A stretch of DNA of 64,000 bases from Triticum aestivum (Eukaryota; Streptophyta; Magnoliopsida; Poales; Poaceae): assembly GCF_018294505.1 (NCBI RefSeq), contig NC_057803.1, forward strand, positions 684,573,881 through 684,637,880. Direction: 5' to 3'. Below, piece by piece: positions 48,822-61,543 of this stretch. Position 1 is the first letter of the stretch, and each line of letters opens with the position of its first letter. The notes beneath the pieces were generated by a model. That model saw nothing but the letters and a program-made list of their open reading frames with translations. It had not been told where the DNA came from and did no database searches. The position numbers and the translations under genes are program-made.

Positions 48822-48875
<54 letters not shown>
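48822..48875. repeat. (AT)n microsatellite
   Basis: An uninterrupted AT run of about 27 units, inside the Maximus-like element between pol and ORF3. Confidence 0.97.
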
Positions 48876-48880
<5 letters not shown>

Positions 48881-49839
48881 TAGTGTTCTGTCCTCTACAG
48901 CATTCACTTATAGCTATATCTTCGTGTTGAATCTTTTGAACTAAGTGAATGTGATCGGACCCTAACCTCTCTATGCTTTCTATCTCAAACTCTATCTCTC
49001 CAAGTCATATGCATTCTATTGAAACTGTCAAATGTCTTCTCTGCGTCCTTGTCAGCAGAAGATACAGAGACAACCATTAAGTCTGTTTTCAATGCTCATT
49101 CCTCCACATGAAATCCGAAGAAGCAGGAACGACCACCCGACAATCCAGGCGTGCATGGGACGTGGAACAAACCCCAAAATTCCGCATAATGGCCACGTGT
49201 TCCTCAGATGTGAATCGACAGGGGCACCTGTGTAATAGCACAGTACCGCCCCTGTACCTATAAATACACACTCACAGCGGTCATTATCTCTTCTTCCACC
49301 CTCGCACGAACCCTAGCGCCACTACTAGCCCTCGACGACGCCGGCGACGAAGCACTTCGCTGCCGCAACCTCTCCGACGCCGTCTTCACGCCGACCGCGG
49401 ACATCGTCCTCTCCGCCGTCGCCGTAGGTGTCCTCCGTCGCCAAGTTAGGGCACGGAAGATCGAACTGCTCGGGCTCATCTTACACTCCGTCTAGCAGTT
49501 CTTAGTGTGGTAAATAAAACTTCCTCTTTTTACAGCACCATTGATCCTATGGATTTGTCACTTTCTACCACAAGCAGTTTCTGTTCACACAAGCTAGATC
49601 TCTCTCATACTGCATCTCATAACATGCCTAGTATATTCACTTGTGCTTCACAAAGTAGTTAGATTCCTCACTTGTACTGATCTGTGGATTCGTACAAATC
49701 TGGAACCAACTTCTTATCTATGAGTGAATGTCTTCGCACGATGAGGTCAATGTCTTCTAAACTGATTTATCTTCAAAATCTTCTGAGAATGCATATGACC
49801 TCTTCCCCTTCCCTCGCACCTTAATGCTGTCATGGGTAC
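48876..49839 (+). promoter_or_regulatory. Spacer before ORF3, with a candidate internal promoter
   Basis: A CACGTG G-box at 49194-49199 and TATAAATA at 49259-49266 are spaced as in a plant promoter. They are followed by a C-rich, leader-like stretch (49280-49500) with no ORF of its own. This could start a separate transcript for ORF3 (49840). SIRE-lineage ORF3 is usually assumed to be made from a spliced genomic RNA, so this is a hypothesis. Confidence 0.4.
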
Positions 49840-52800
49840 ATGTCCGTGGGAGAATCCTTTGGTTCTCATAGTCTGCATTCATTTGCAGAATTCTTACAGC
49901 ATCACATAAATTCTCCCGAAGCCAGTTCCTGTTGGTCCAGCAAGCGGAACCCTTTGAAGCCTTTGAACATCTTGAAGCCTTTCAAGTTAAAGTTTATGGC
50001 TTCAGAGAAAGCAGCAAGGAAGGGTGGCAGAAAGCGTCATGGTGATACCTCTAGAGATCTGCCAGATGAACTCTCAGAAATGTACAAGACAGATCCTGAA
50101 GAGGATTACAGTTAGCGCAAGACCCGAATCCAATGGATTCGAAGATATTGGGCAGAACAATGGTTCAAATACAGATTTGTGACCCAGGAGTATGCTGAGA
50201 AAAACGCCATCAAGACACCATGGGGAGACATCCTATTCAAGAATCTTCTACCCAGGTCCAGAGATGAAGCCATTGCTCAAGGCTTCTATCCATGCATGGT
50301 CCGTGGACCACAGCCTGCTGATGCACACTCGTCGTCACTGCTATGGTGTCGTGACGACAATCTGTTCAAGCGCAACTTCCAGTTTGCTCAGAACTCAGCG
50401 AAGCAGAACAAGAAGACTTTTGGGTTAGACTTCAACCCTGGTCCCTCATCTCCAAGGGCAGATGGCACACGACATGCAGAACCCAATGTCGTCGGTCCTT
50501 TCGCCAACCTTGAAGGCCTCATCACCTACATCTTGGTTCAAGGGACTGCAGTGAATGAGCCTGCAGCTGACACTGAGTCTGATGACGCGCCTACAGTGCT
50601 GAAGCCAAAGCAGTTGAAGAAGCCAAAAGCTTCAAAGCTGGCCCCTTCACCAAAAATCTCAAGGGCGAAGCCATTGGCAACTGCACCTCCTGAAGACAGT
50701 GTGCAGTTTGAAGACTTATCACGCGTCTCCAAGCCCCAGAAGGCCAAGATGCCTCTGTCTCACACTGGCCAAGAGCTAACAGCTGCTGCCATTCTGCGCA
50801 ATGACGACATTGATTTGTCAAGTGATGAAGATCTTGCAGATGATGCTCTTGAGCAACTCATCAAGAGCAAAGAAGAAGCAGAAATCTTCAATGATCTGCC
50901 TCTCTTTGATGTCACCATCATCCACAACTTCATTGACGAGTGGTTTGACACGCCAAACATCAGCTTTGAAGATCTGAAGCTACCCATTGGCCTCAGTGTC
51001 GCCTTCCAAGGCGCCATTGCTTCAGAACTTGCTATTGCCCAGCGCATTGTTGAACTGAAGCAGAAGATTGACTATGAAAAGGCTCAGTTCAAGAAGCATA
51101 TGGCCAAGCTCAGCGTGCAAGAAGTGAAGAACTTCAAGACAATGATGCACGAGCTCAAGGAAGCCTTTGGGAAGAAGCGTGCAGAAGCTCAGGGTTCGCG
51201 TGAGCGCATGAAGACTCTGACTGACAGATGTGTGCAAGCCTATAATGAGGATGAGAAGCGCAAGGCACTTGGGCGTCCTGGCATTGACCCCAGGATGGCC
51301 GCAAAGAAGAAGAAGAAGCCTGCTACGGCTGAACCTGATGCACCAAGGCAAGAAGCAGTTCCAATTGTCTTCCCAACTAGACTGACTGGCTCGAAGCCAA
51401 AAAGCCGGTCAACAGCTTCAGACCTCAAGAAGACAAGGACTGCTGAGGCTGAAGCCAGGAAGAGGAAACACTCTGAAGCCTCTCCTACTGCCCCCTCCAA
51501 GAAGAAGAGGAAGACCAAGAAAGCTCGGGTTGCTTCCACAGAGCCCTTGATAGTTGAACCCATTTCTATGGTCTATCCTGAAGCTGAACGACAACTGACA
51601 ATTCATGAGCCTGCTTCCACAGAGGCTCATGAAGCTGAAGACATTCCAGCAGCTGATCCCATCGCTGTTGAAGACATTGGTCAACAAGACAATGTAGAAG
51701 ATGGTGCAGTCCTTCCTCAGCATGAAAACAGCAAACTCATCAGCATTGGTCGTCCATTGACACCAATTGCACAGGATGCTTCATGGGCGGATCACCCACA
51801 AAAGGAAGAAGACTATGAGGCCCAGCCCACTCCAACTCCATAGGTGTCGTCTGCATTCCGTAGGCTTCGCAAAGGTCCAAGGCCTCAAGTCTCTGCTGAA
51901 GACATTCCGGCTGCATCAGCCGCAGAAGGAGTCCCACAAGATCCCACTCCCCTGTCCCACCAAGAAGCAGTTCTCCAGGAGAATGTGCTTGTGACCGACC
52001 CTCCAGCTAGTCAAGTGGAGGATGAAAATCGTGAGGCTGCCACAACCACCAATGAAGCTAATGTGGAGCCCTCCCCAGCAAAAGCTTCAGAAGACAATGA
52101 AGCCACTGATCCCGCCATTCTGTTCCTGAGTCTGCTGCCGGTCCCCAATTCGACTATCATGTTGAGCACAGGCCTCAGGTCCAGAAGCCAATCCCAAGAC
52201 TGCCAAGGTTTCCAGGTCCTGCATTAGCACCTGGCTCCTTCAACATCAATGGCTTCACGGCAGACAACACGTTCTTCCATAGCTCCAGGAACCCCTACTC
52301 AAGGGAAAGGATATCATCTGATCGGTTCTAGAGCTATCCTCAGTGAAGCTATTACTCTTGCATTCTTTACAACCAAGGTCGCATCTTCCCACACAAGCGC
52401 CTTGACGTTGAAGCTATAGCTGGTCTGCCCTGTCTGGAAGAAGCTTTAGATTGCTTCAAGGAAGTTGGACTGCTGCAGTTCATTACTGACGAAGAGCATT
52501 GGAATGAAGAGCTACTGCTTCAATTCTATGCCACACTTCACATCAGAGGGTACAGCAGAGATCCGAAGACTTGGGTCCTGGAGTGGATGACTGGCAACGT
52601 TCATCATGAAGCCAATGCATTTGACATCATTGAGCTCACTGGCTTGCCCACTCTTGGCGATCTCTTCGAGCAAGGCTGTCAGCTGCATGCTGAAGCTACT
52701 GAGAGCATCTTTCAGCGGCCAGAACCTGATATGAGTCAGATGCTCAGCATGATGAAGCCATTGCCCCAAGATGCTGCTTATCCCACAGAGTTCTTCGTTG

Positions 52801-53759
52801 AAGACCTTGAGTACCTGCCAAGAACCATCTATCACATCATCAGGCGAACTCTCTGGCCTATCAAAGGGCACTCTCCAAACGCCAAGCTTCGGGGTGCAAT
52901 GAAGACTTTGGTCTTCTATATACTTCATGGCAAATGCTTCAATGCACAGGACTTCTTCATACGCCAACTTGCTGCATCAGGCATTGATCTGTTTGGTTTG
53001 AAGTTCTACGCCCCTTGGGTCATGCGGCTGATCAAGATACACTCCGCCATCTCGTATCAGCCCTCAGCCCGCAACCATCGGATCTTCTTGCCTGACGTGG
53101 ACATGTCTACTGAAGCCATATATTCTGAGCCTGCCAAGCAACCTCTAAGTCTTTAGAATGCAGAACATCAGAGTTTTACTCAAAACGTTGAAGGCGTTGA
53201 AGCAGTTTCTCGGGTGTATCCTTTGGCTGGCACTACACGTGCACCACACCCTGCTTCCACTGAAGCCACTGATAGTGCCACTGCTCCAAGACCCAAGAAG
53301 CGCACTCGCATTCTCAATGACCGAGAGCTTCTTGTGGCTCTACATCAGAAACAGGATAGGCATCATGACTAGCTGAAGCGTCAGATGAAAAGCCTCTTGG
53401 TGGATGTTAATCGCACTCGAAATCTTGCCACCAAGAATGCTTTCATTGCCCATGAAACCTGTCGCTGCACATGGAAAGGGCTCACGATGATGTGTTCTGA
53501 AGCTGATCTTCAAGAGGATGGCTTCATTGAGAGATTCAATTTTGACTCCACACCTCCTCGAAGGGTTGTGCTGCTAGGAACTCCATCCCTTGAAGACTCT
53601 GAGTTCTCTTCCTCTGCTGCCACAGTGACTGCCAGAATTATTGAGGAAGAAGACGATGCTACTTCACCGCCACCTCCTTCAGCACCTCCAAGCTCTTCTG
53701 CACCGCCAAACAACACCAACAACCCTGCTACTTCACCTACTCCTCATGGGAACGAGTAG
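49840..53759 (+). pseudogene. Third ORF ('env-like') of the Maximus-like element, broken
   Basis: The frame starts at ATG 49840 and continues through TAG at 50113 and TAG at 51841 to a frameshift near 52130. It then follows another frame through TAG at 53154-53156 and TAG at 53370-53372 to the stop at 53757-53759. The first half is highly charged, with a predicted coiled coil (about 51030-51260) and lysine-rich nuclear-signal-like runs. A conserved globular region at about 52380-53130 (WVLEWMTGN ... RRTLWPIKGH) resembles the 'putative plant transposon protein' domain found in Copia and Gypsy extra ORFs. I see no convincing signal peptide or membrane anchor, so an envelope function is not supported. 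The product's role is unknown. Confidence 0.75.
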
Positions 53760-54271
53760 AGGCTCTATGTCTTCAAACCTTTTTGGTCATTACTAACAAA
53801 AGGGGGAGAAGCATATGAGATTGATAGTCTTCAAGCGGGTCCATATGGACGGGTGCTTTATATTTTGCTTCGTGCTTACAACTCTCGTTTTTGCTACATT
53901 TGGTTCTTATGAGTTGTAACACTTAAACTACATGGTCGTCTGCTACTTATTTGCCACCTTGTTTTGCGAAGATAAATTCCGCATGTGCGACGATAAATTC
54001 CGCACTTAGCTCATTCTGCAGACGTCCATTTTCCATTATGCATGTCATTATCTTCATATACTTTCACATGCATAGTGGGTTGTCATCATAAGTTGAAGTG
54101 GATCTCCACAAGTACAACCTGCCATGTGCATTTGCATTCCAAAAGCAAATTAACTTATATGCACATCTTCAGGGGGAGCCCTTGCAACTTATGAAGACAA
54201 TTCCTTATCCTTTACAATTTCACAGATTATATTCCCCGTTGAAAACTTCAACTAGTTTGTCATCAATCACC
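53760..54271. other. Non-coding 3' region of the Maximus-like element
   Basis: AT-rich sequence between ORF3 and the polypurine tract. It contains short runs of AAAAGGGGGAG-like purines (for example near 53800) that echo the polypurine tract. No ORF is supported. Confidence 0.6.
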
Positions 54272-54285
54272 AAAAAGGGGGAGAT
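54272..54285 (+). promoter_or_regulatory. Polypurine tract of the Maximus-like element
   Basis: AAAAAGGGGGAGAT directly before the 3' LTR start TGTAAGTGCA. Confidence 0.88.
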
Positions 54286-55666
54286 TGTAAGTGCATCTAG
54301 TGCCACCCCTAGTTGGTTTTGGAGTATTGACGACAAACCTAGTTGAGGGACTAATGTGTTTGTGAGAATTGCAGGATAACACAGGTAGAAGTCCCTCATT
54401 GATTCGGTTTTACTACCAGAGATGACCCCTAAAAATGTATGAAGACATTGAAGTCAAAGGTGGTATATGAAGATATTCACATTGAAGACTATGACAAGAG
54501 AAGACACTATATGAAGCCTATGGAGCTCGAAGACTTAGATATTTCGTAGTTCTTTTTCTTTTGTGCTGAGTTATAGGAACCATCATACTGTTAAGTGGGG
54601 TCCAAGAGAACCAGTCAGAATGACTGAAGTGATGCCTAAACCAAAAACCAATGTCTTCGAGTGAAGACTATGAGAGCGAATCTTGTCCAGAGTCAGACAA
54701 GTCAGCTTTGCTTGTAGCCCAAGTAAAGTTGCCGTGTGAGTTTGAAATCTGACCATTGGAACACGTGTCAGTTCCTTAGTGACCCAGGGTCATTTCGGAC
54801 AAATCAGGTCGGGTTGCCAAGTGGCTATAAATAGCCCACCCCCTACATCCATAAACAGTTGGCTGCTCAGATTGAAAGTACGGCTTTTGTCGTTTGAGAG
54901 CAACCCACCTCGAAGCCTTTGAGAGAGAATTACTTGAGAGGATAAAGCCCTAACCACCAGAGCCAGAGAGAATTGGGCATCACTTAAGTCTTCTTGTCTG
55001 TGTGATCTGAAGACTTATTACACTTGAGGACTGTGCATCCTCCAGCCGGTTAGGCGTCGCGTTCTGAGCATCCAAGAGACATTGTGGATTGCCGGTGAAC
55101 GAAGTCTGTGAAGGTTTGGGAGTCTACCTTGAAGACTTACCAGAGTGATTGGGCGAGGTCTATGTGACCTTAGCTCAAGGAGAATACGGTGAGGACTGGG
55201 TGTCCTGAGCTGCGTGTTCAGGACTGGGTGTCCGGGACTATGTGTCTTAAGGTTTAAATACCTAGCCGCTCCAACCAGACATACAGTTGTCACAGCAACT
55301 GGAACTGGTCCAACAAATCATTGTCTTTAACGAGTCACTGGTTTCATCTTCACTTCCCTTTACTTACTGTTACTCCTTGTGAAGTCATTGTATGTTTGCA
55401 CTATCATTTGTCTTCACTGAGTGACTGCGTGTTCTGTTTGGCTTCACAATATCTTCCTACCTGATCCTTACTACCTAGCTGCTATTAGTCTTTGTGCTTT
55501 CACTTCATTGAATACTTGACTATGGTTTGCCTAGTGTAGTCTACCTTCCGCTGCATGGTAATAGGTTTAATTTTATCGTTTGTCTTCAAAACTTCTATGT
55601 TCTGAAGACTTTCATAAAAATTGCCTATTCACCCCCCCCCCCTCTAGTCAATATAACGCACTTTCA
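54286..55666 (+). repeat. 3' LTR of the Maximus-like element
   Basis: 1381 bp, complete, with TATAAATA at 54826-54833. A run of 12 C near 55632-55643 sits where the 5' copy is lost in the N gap. Confidence 0.95.
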
Positions 55667-56290
55667 CTTGTCGAGGGTGATGATGTTTGGCCGAGGCCAT
55701 AACACCGGCTGAGAGGGTAGCACTGGCTCAGAGAGCGTTAGGTGAACCGCTTGAGATGCGAACTTACGAGCCTCACGATAAGCTTCCTTGACAACTCGCA
55801 CCGCATCGTTGTCCAAGGTTCTGAATTCGGCAAGCATCCTTGAAATCATCACTCCCTGGGCAGTGATATACTGCACCAGGTGAGCGATTGTGGGGTCATT
55901 CCCTTGGATAGAGGGGGATGGTTGAATTCCTGACGCTGTAGCAATGGGGAAGAAACAGAACTCCCTTCAATCTGCCACTTGCGGGAACTTGGTTCGGAGG
56001 TATAGGATTGCCTCCACAGTAGCGGTCTGGATGGCCAAGCCAATGGTAGGCATGGCTCTACCCTGAAAAACCAACGGCTGGCCATCTGCTGCGGAACCGG
56101 GGCTGATGTTCGCCTTTGCATCATAGCGATGAAGGTGAGGAACGGGTGTTGACTGGAACACCAGATAGTCGGGGCTAGCATCATAGTCAAAGGCTTGGGT
56201 GAGCATCTCAGCAAGAAGGGGTGGGAAGCCAGCATGGTTGACGGCGCTTGTGCGGCTGTGAAACTTGGTACTTTTGAGAGTGCTAGCCAT
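55667..56290 (-). pseudogene. 5' part of the unrecognised sense ORF of the long-LTR element
   Basis: The minus-strand frame begins at ATG 56290 (an in-frame ATG also lies at 56350). It runs about 207 codons to the Maximus insertion point, with one TGA at 55967-55969, and continues in frame at 40846-40688. The whole product would be about 260 residues. Visible features are a basic N-terminus, a central region with AEMLTQAFDYDASPDYLVF, a predicted helical segment (VRVVKEAYREARKFASQAV) and the acidic tail in the other fragment. I recognise no gag, protease, RT or integrase motif. Its position right after the primer site, where gag normally lies, suggests a gag-like or accessory role (inference). 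Confidence 0.6.
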
Positions 56291-56651
56291 GACTGGGGTG
56301 TTACTAGCTAGGCTTCTCTGCAGGGACATGGCTGAATCAGGAGCGAGCAATACGGCTAGCGGAAAGGGGGCTTTTATAGGCAGCTATGCGGGACATGCCC
56401 GCAAGGTGTGGCCCCTTTCCCTAAATGGCGAAGGGCAAGCGGTGCGGCCGACCAGAAAGGATGTGGCTGCTATACGTTCCATGGATATAACTAGGCGGGG
56501 ACAGCGGGGTGAGGACGTGTCGGTCCCGACTGCGCCACCTGTGGATTAACAGTGGCCATGCCGGATGCCAGGGATGAGTCAAATCCCTTAGGGTTATTAC
56601 GGTTTAATGGTAGCGGTGATCTAATACTAGGATAACCTATGCCAGCCTGGC

Positions 56652-56664
56652 GGCTCTGATGCCA
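56652..56664 (-). promoter_or_regulatory. Primer-binding site of the long-LTR element
   Basis: The minus strand reads TGGCATCAGAGCC, five bases inside the 5' LTR end. It matches the initiator-Met primer site TGGTATCAGAGC with one difference. Confidence 0.8.
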
Positions 56665-56669
56665 TGTCC

Positions 56670-59600
56670 TGTTGCACCCCGATCCACATGGAGCAGGGGG
56701 CCTTCGCACGTCAGCCCAGGATAACACCTGACGCACGGCAGGTCCATAATACAGCAATCCAGGTACAAGAATGTTCATCAAATACATGTATAGAAGAGTA
56801 CATGATTGATGAATACAAATATTTGGCATAGCCCTAAGGCTATATAAATGGTACTGGAAACTTATTTAAATGGAGGCGGAAGTCTTGGGTTGGCAGCACA
56901 ACAACTCTGGCTGGGCTCCACGACTCACAGGATTGGCAAGGTTACGGCCTAGTACGACGGGTAAAGAGAACACTCCGGGTATGACCTACAAAACTGGCAT
57001 GACACGCGAGGTCAGTACATTGAATGTACTTGCAAGACAACCAATTATATAGCATCCAAACAAGCAGAAGACAAAGCAAGAACCAAGCGCATGCAACAAC
57101 TTATCTCATATCAATTACTGAAGATGGCAGGATAAAAATATCAACTAAGCATGAACAACATCATAGCATCTACTAACATGGCAATCACATGGCATATCAA
57201 AAAAGGCTTCTAACATGGCAATAGCAAAACATAGCATATCATCTAATGGCATAATCAATCCGAACATGGCATGGCATCATGAAACTATGCTGAAAATAAA
57301 CTACTGATCATATTCAATGCAGACATAACATGTTAAATTTATACAGCCATCTTCAGTTCTGAAATGGTTCTTTAAATGCAAATAGAAACAAATTACTCAT
57401 GCAATGCAATCAAACTTGTGCACTCAGTCCCTCGGACTCTCTTACCAACGGGTTGCCTCGCAACCAAACGGGGATCTTTCCGGTGATCACAACCACGACC
57501 AGCACTTGGTCTTCAACACTCACCGAGACCTCGTCTCGTGATCATATCAAAACATCATCGTGACTTCTCACGACTATCTCATAGTCCAAGTCACCATATT
57601 CTCGTTATCACATTAATTTACTTAATTCTTTCAGGTTTATCCTCCATTTCGACCAAGACCTGATAGTGTGACCTACTACGAACTGTGTTGCTATCGATAG
57701 ACTTTATATACACTCTGCAGAGGTAGCACACTGTCCCCACACCACGGAACCCATGGCCTCGTCATCCCATTCGGGTGGACCAATGACATTCTGACAAAAC
57801 CGACCTACTACCTTGACACTCTCCCGGCCACTTCGACCCACTCCAAACTGGGCTAGTCCTGGGTGGACCTGTGTCTACCAAAGACACAACGACCACCGTC
57901 ATGGCCAAAACGTCCCTCACGGGGACCGGTACCAAAAATTTTAACAACGGGCACACAAGGTTATGTCCGCCTACCTGATCAGGGTAAGCATGCCCATAAC
58001 CTTCCCTAGTTGGAGGCACCGGCGAGAGGCACGACATTAGATCGCATTAAGGCCTTCCCATAAAGGCAAATGTGGCTACACTGAAAAAAGTTCGATTTGG
58101 TGGCACTATGACTCGATCCCATCAATAACGGAGGAGGTTTTTTATTATTAAGTCATTTTAATTCCTTCTCCGTCATCATGAACACGAATGCAACAATGAG
58201 CATGCAGCATACAAATGCATGAACAAAATATTGAACTTCTCAAGTGCACAACTATAGCATAAAGAACATGACAATACCAAGTAATAGCATATCAATGGTG
58301 CGTTACAAACCTCATAACATTTTATAATGATGACATGCAAATAAAGTAGAGTAGTGACATGGCATTATCAATAACAACATTCTAAGTAGCATGGCAAACG
58401 ATATCATGAAAACACAAGCATGCATGACAGGCATAATGGAATAACTGCAGACGAAAATGATATGAAACAACTGCAACTACACACACACAAGGTTCAAGCA
58501 AAGTCAACATGCAGGTTCGGGGCTCATGATAAGAGGTTGGCTTGCCTAGGGTCGACAAATACTTCAGGAAGAAGTGTGGAACGATTGCGAAAAGATTTGC
58601 CGGAACAGTTCTCCCACGAAGGGGGCTGTTTATGGACAAGGGAAAAATGGTCATTTTTACTATGTGAAAACATTATGAAAATGACACCAACAGAAAGAGC
58701 TCGACGACCAGAGAACGTGAGCGTTGGAATCACCTCAATCGGAGTTGTGGTTGCAAAGATACGGCCGTTTGAATGATAGGGACTAATCTGTAAAATAAAT
58801 ATTCACAGACAGGCCCTTGTCGGTTAAAACAGAAAGCGCACTAAGGAAAATACGTTTTCAGAGAAGGGAAAGCGCATTACCGACCGCAGGCGGCAGAAAG
58901 TACGTTTTCAGAAAGCGAAAACGCCTTTCTCTCTGAAGCCGCGACGAAATACGCTTTCGCAAAACGAAAGCACATTCTCGCGGGGCGTCTCCACTTACGC
59001 CAGGTCAGCGAGCCGGCCCGGTCAGCGCCCAGAGGCCGACAGGCGGGGCCAAGAGGCAGGGTCAACGCGGGGCGGGGTCCGCCTGGCCTTCTTCTTCCTC
59101 ACGCTCGGGGTCGTGCGAGGAAGCAGGAGGGGATCGCCCCGACAACGTTCGCCTGCGTGTCCGGCCACCTCTCGCGATGGCTGACCTACCCACGAGCTCA
59201 GGAGAACAAGGCGCATCTCATGGTGGGCTCTATAGCCGGCAAGGAGCGCGGGAGAAGAAACAGCAGGGCACGCAGCAGAGAGGGGCTTCGGGCTCGGGTG
59301 GACACGGGGTTCTAGGGAGGGAGAGAGGAGGCCGAGGCTATGGGGTGGCTCTCTGGAGCATGGGGATGTGGTGGTGGTGGAGGAACAGAGAGGGAAGCAT
59401 GGCATCGCCGGAATCCGGCGAGACCCGAGGTCGCGACCACGGCAGCGATGGTGGTTGAGGAGCGACTCCGGGGACGAGAGGAGGGGTTGGGGAGGTGTAG
59501 AGAGGTGGGGACAGGCTGCTGATGATCTCTAGAGGCTCGAGGGCGGGCTATTTATAGCCGGGGCAAAGGCACCCGAGCTGGTCTCCGCCGAGCGCTTCCG

Positions 59601-61543
59601 GCCGAGGCTTTGCCGGCGCAGCAGTCACGGGGGGAAGGGGGAAGCCAATGAGGAGGGAGCGGACGAGCGCTAGAGGCTCACAGAATCGAGCAAAGCTCGC
59701 GGACGAACGGAGGAAGAGGACACCAGGGAGGAAGGCGACGATGCACAGGAGCGCACTATTTCGGTCGCTGGCATGGCTCGCCGGAGAAGAAAACGAAGGG
59801 GGGCAGAGGTCCAGGGGGAATACGACATCGAGGGGGAGCTGTAGGACATTAATGGCGAGGTCAGAGATGGTCGGAGCAGCGATGTCGACGCGAACAGTGG
59901 CTAGACCACCGTTTTGGCTGGCTACCCTTGTAGTCACCATTGACATGGCGCGCTCTGGAGTTTTTACTGAGGCCTGCTCATGTCTACCACGTAGTCCTTC
60001 GTAACTTGAGTGTTACTACGGTAAAGAAACGGGCAGAGACAAATTGAGCTGAGTAAACCAAGCTCCACAAGTTTGTTGTTGCAAACATGGCAACATCTTA
60101 GAGATAAAACCAGAGAGGTTAAATGGTAAAATGGATGTCTCGTAGGCTTAGGGTAACAACGACTACGGTCCTGGTAATTTATGAGGTAAAATGGACAACC
60201 ATTTACCATAGTTGTTGTACAATTGCTAAATCTGACCCAAAAATTAAATCATGGAGGAGCACTCACTAGGAGTGATGAATTAAGCTAAAACTTGGCAAAG
60301 CCTTATGATTTGGACATACCATGGTGCTGTAAAAATTTCATACCAAATGGACTCACCAAACCGGTACTTCCTTCAGAGCTATCATTTCTGTCCAAAAACT
60401 TCAGAAAAATCCTCAGGACAAATGGCTAATAGAAATGAGCCAAAACTTTGTGGAGATGGATCATAAGGATATTATAAGGTCTGGAAAAAATTTCAGCCGA
60501 GATGGAGCAAGATAAAATATACTTTCTTCACAAATTGAAAGTTTTGACAGAACCCAAGAATTGCTCATGTGCTCACATAGTTCAAGGAAATGAACTAAAT
60601 TTAGGTGGAGCCTAATTATTTGAGATACTTGAGAGTATGGAAAAGTTTCATCCTATTTGGAAACTCTATGAAGGTACTTCCTTCACAAAGTTGTGTTCTA
60701 GTCAGAAACTTTGAAAAATTGCATAGGGAGCTAGGATGAATGGGTTGAGCTCATATTTGGCATCCATGGATTATTTAACAATGTTAATCACCCTGCCAAA
60801 TTACAGCTCAATTAGAATTAGGAATAAAGCACTCCCTTTGCAAAATTTCAGAGAAGGCAGAAACCTGCATTGTATCATGTGCCCAATTTTTGATCTGTGG
60901 AACATGAGATAAGGATGGAAATAGTGATTATATAGTAAGGACAAGCTCCACAATTTATGTGGGAATTTTCTCTGCTATAAAAATAGTAGTTCCTTTGGAA
61001 AATGGCAGAAATGCAATATTGGCATTAAATAGGAAAAGACAATTTTCCTTATTTAATTATGGCCAATAAATTTGCCAGAGCTTGGATTAGGCATAAGCAT
61101 CAATTACACCAATTCTCATGAATTTAGGAGATGGCTAGTTATGCCTTTGGATTTTATTCCTCAGAAAGGCAAGAAAAGGGATAAATCACAGTCAAGAATA
61201 TTGCATGGGACTTAGCAATATTGTTGCACATCCAAGGATTAGAAAGATAGGAGGATCTCTGGGAACAAAAGGGAGGGTCAACAGATCAAAGAAAATGATG
61301 CTCCTTTGTAACCACAAAGGACATATACAAATTCCAAAAATTTGGAATTAGGGTTTGAGAGAGTTGGGATGATGCAGATGAGGGCTTGCCCATTGACAAA
61401 TACATGAGCAAGGATTTTGAAAAGTTGAAAATGACAAGAATTGTCAGAGTCATCTTAGCAAACTCCGGAGAAAATTTTGAAACATGAGTGCCAGGAAGGA
61501 ATAACAGCACAAAAATTGATAACCCAATTTTGGGGCTGTTACA
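56670..61543 (-). repeat. 5' LTR of the long-LTR element
   Basis: 4874 bp, uninterrupted, aligning end to end with 3056-4189 plus 13261-16997. It includes the empty target site of the Fatima-like insertion (around 57800) and a GC-rich block at about 58975-59920. Open frames in that block recur in the other LTR simply because the LTRs are duplicates. Confidence 0.92.
59549..59556 (-). promoter_or_regulatory. TATA box in the 5' LTR of the long-LTR element
   Basis: TATAAATA on the minus strand within GGCTATAAATAGCC. It is conserved at 15004-15011 in the 3' LTR and directed toward the element's interior. Confidence 0.65.

Larger units (their letters stand above)
40852..55666 (+). mobile_element. 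Maximus-like SIRE-lineage Ty1/Copia element with a third ORF
   Basis: A complete plus-strand insertion of 14.8 kb including N gaps. LTRs are 40852-42325 and 54286-55666, with a primer site after the first, the polypurine tract AAAAAGGGGGAGAT before the second, and CTTGT on both sides. The gene order gag, protease, integrase, reverse transcriptase, RNase H is diagnostic of Copia. The long third ORF (49840-53759) between RNase H and the 3' LTR is the mark of the SIRE lineage. The LTR resembles Triticeae Maximus from memory. Confidence 0.92.
3056..61543 (-). mobile_element. Long-LTR non-autonomous (LARD-like) Gypsy-type element, interrupted by four nested elements
   Basis: The sense strand is minus. 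The 5' LTR is 56670-61543 and the 3' LTR is 3056-16997 (interrupted by the Fatima-like insertion). On the minus strand the LTR starts TGTAACAGCCCC and ends in CA. A 13-base primer-binding site lies five bases inside the 5' LTR (56652-56664), and a polypurine tract AAGGGGGGAAGAGT abuts the 3' LTR (16998-17011). Flanks are GATGT (3051-3055) and GATGC (61544-61548), a 5-bp target duplication with one mismatch. With insertions removed, the interior is only about 2.9 kb (16998-17025, 38994-40851, 55672-56669) and has no recognisable pol. The LTR start and primer site resemble chromovirus-derived LARDs; I do not assign a family. Confidence 0.85.

Noticed and set aside
49840..53759. A true envelope glycoprotein from ORF3
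   Set aside because: No convincing signal peptide, cleavage site or membrane anchor is visible. The product is charged and coiled-coil-like, so only 'env-like by position' is justified.
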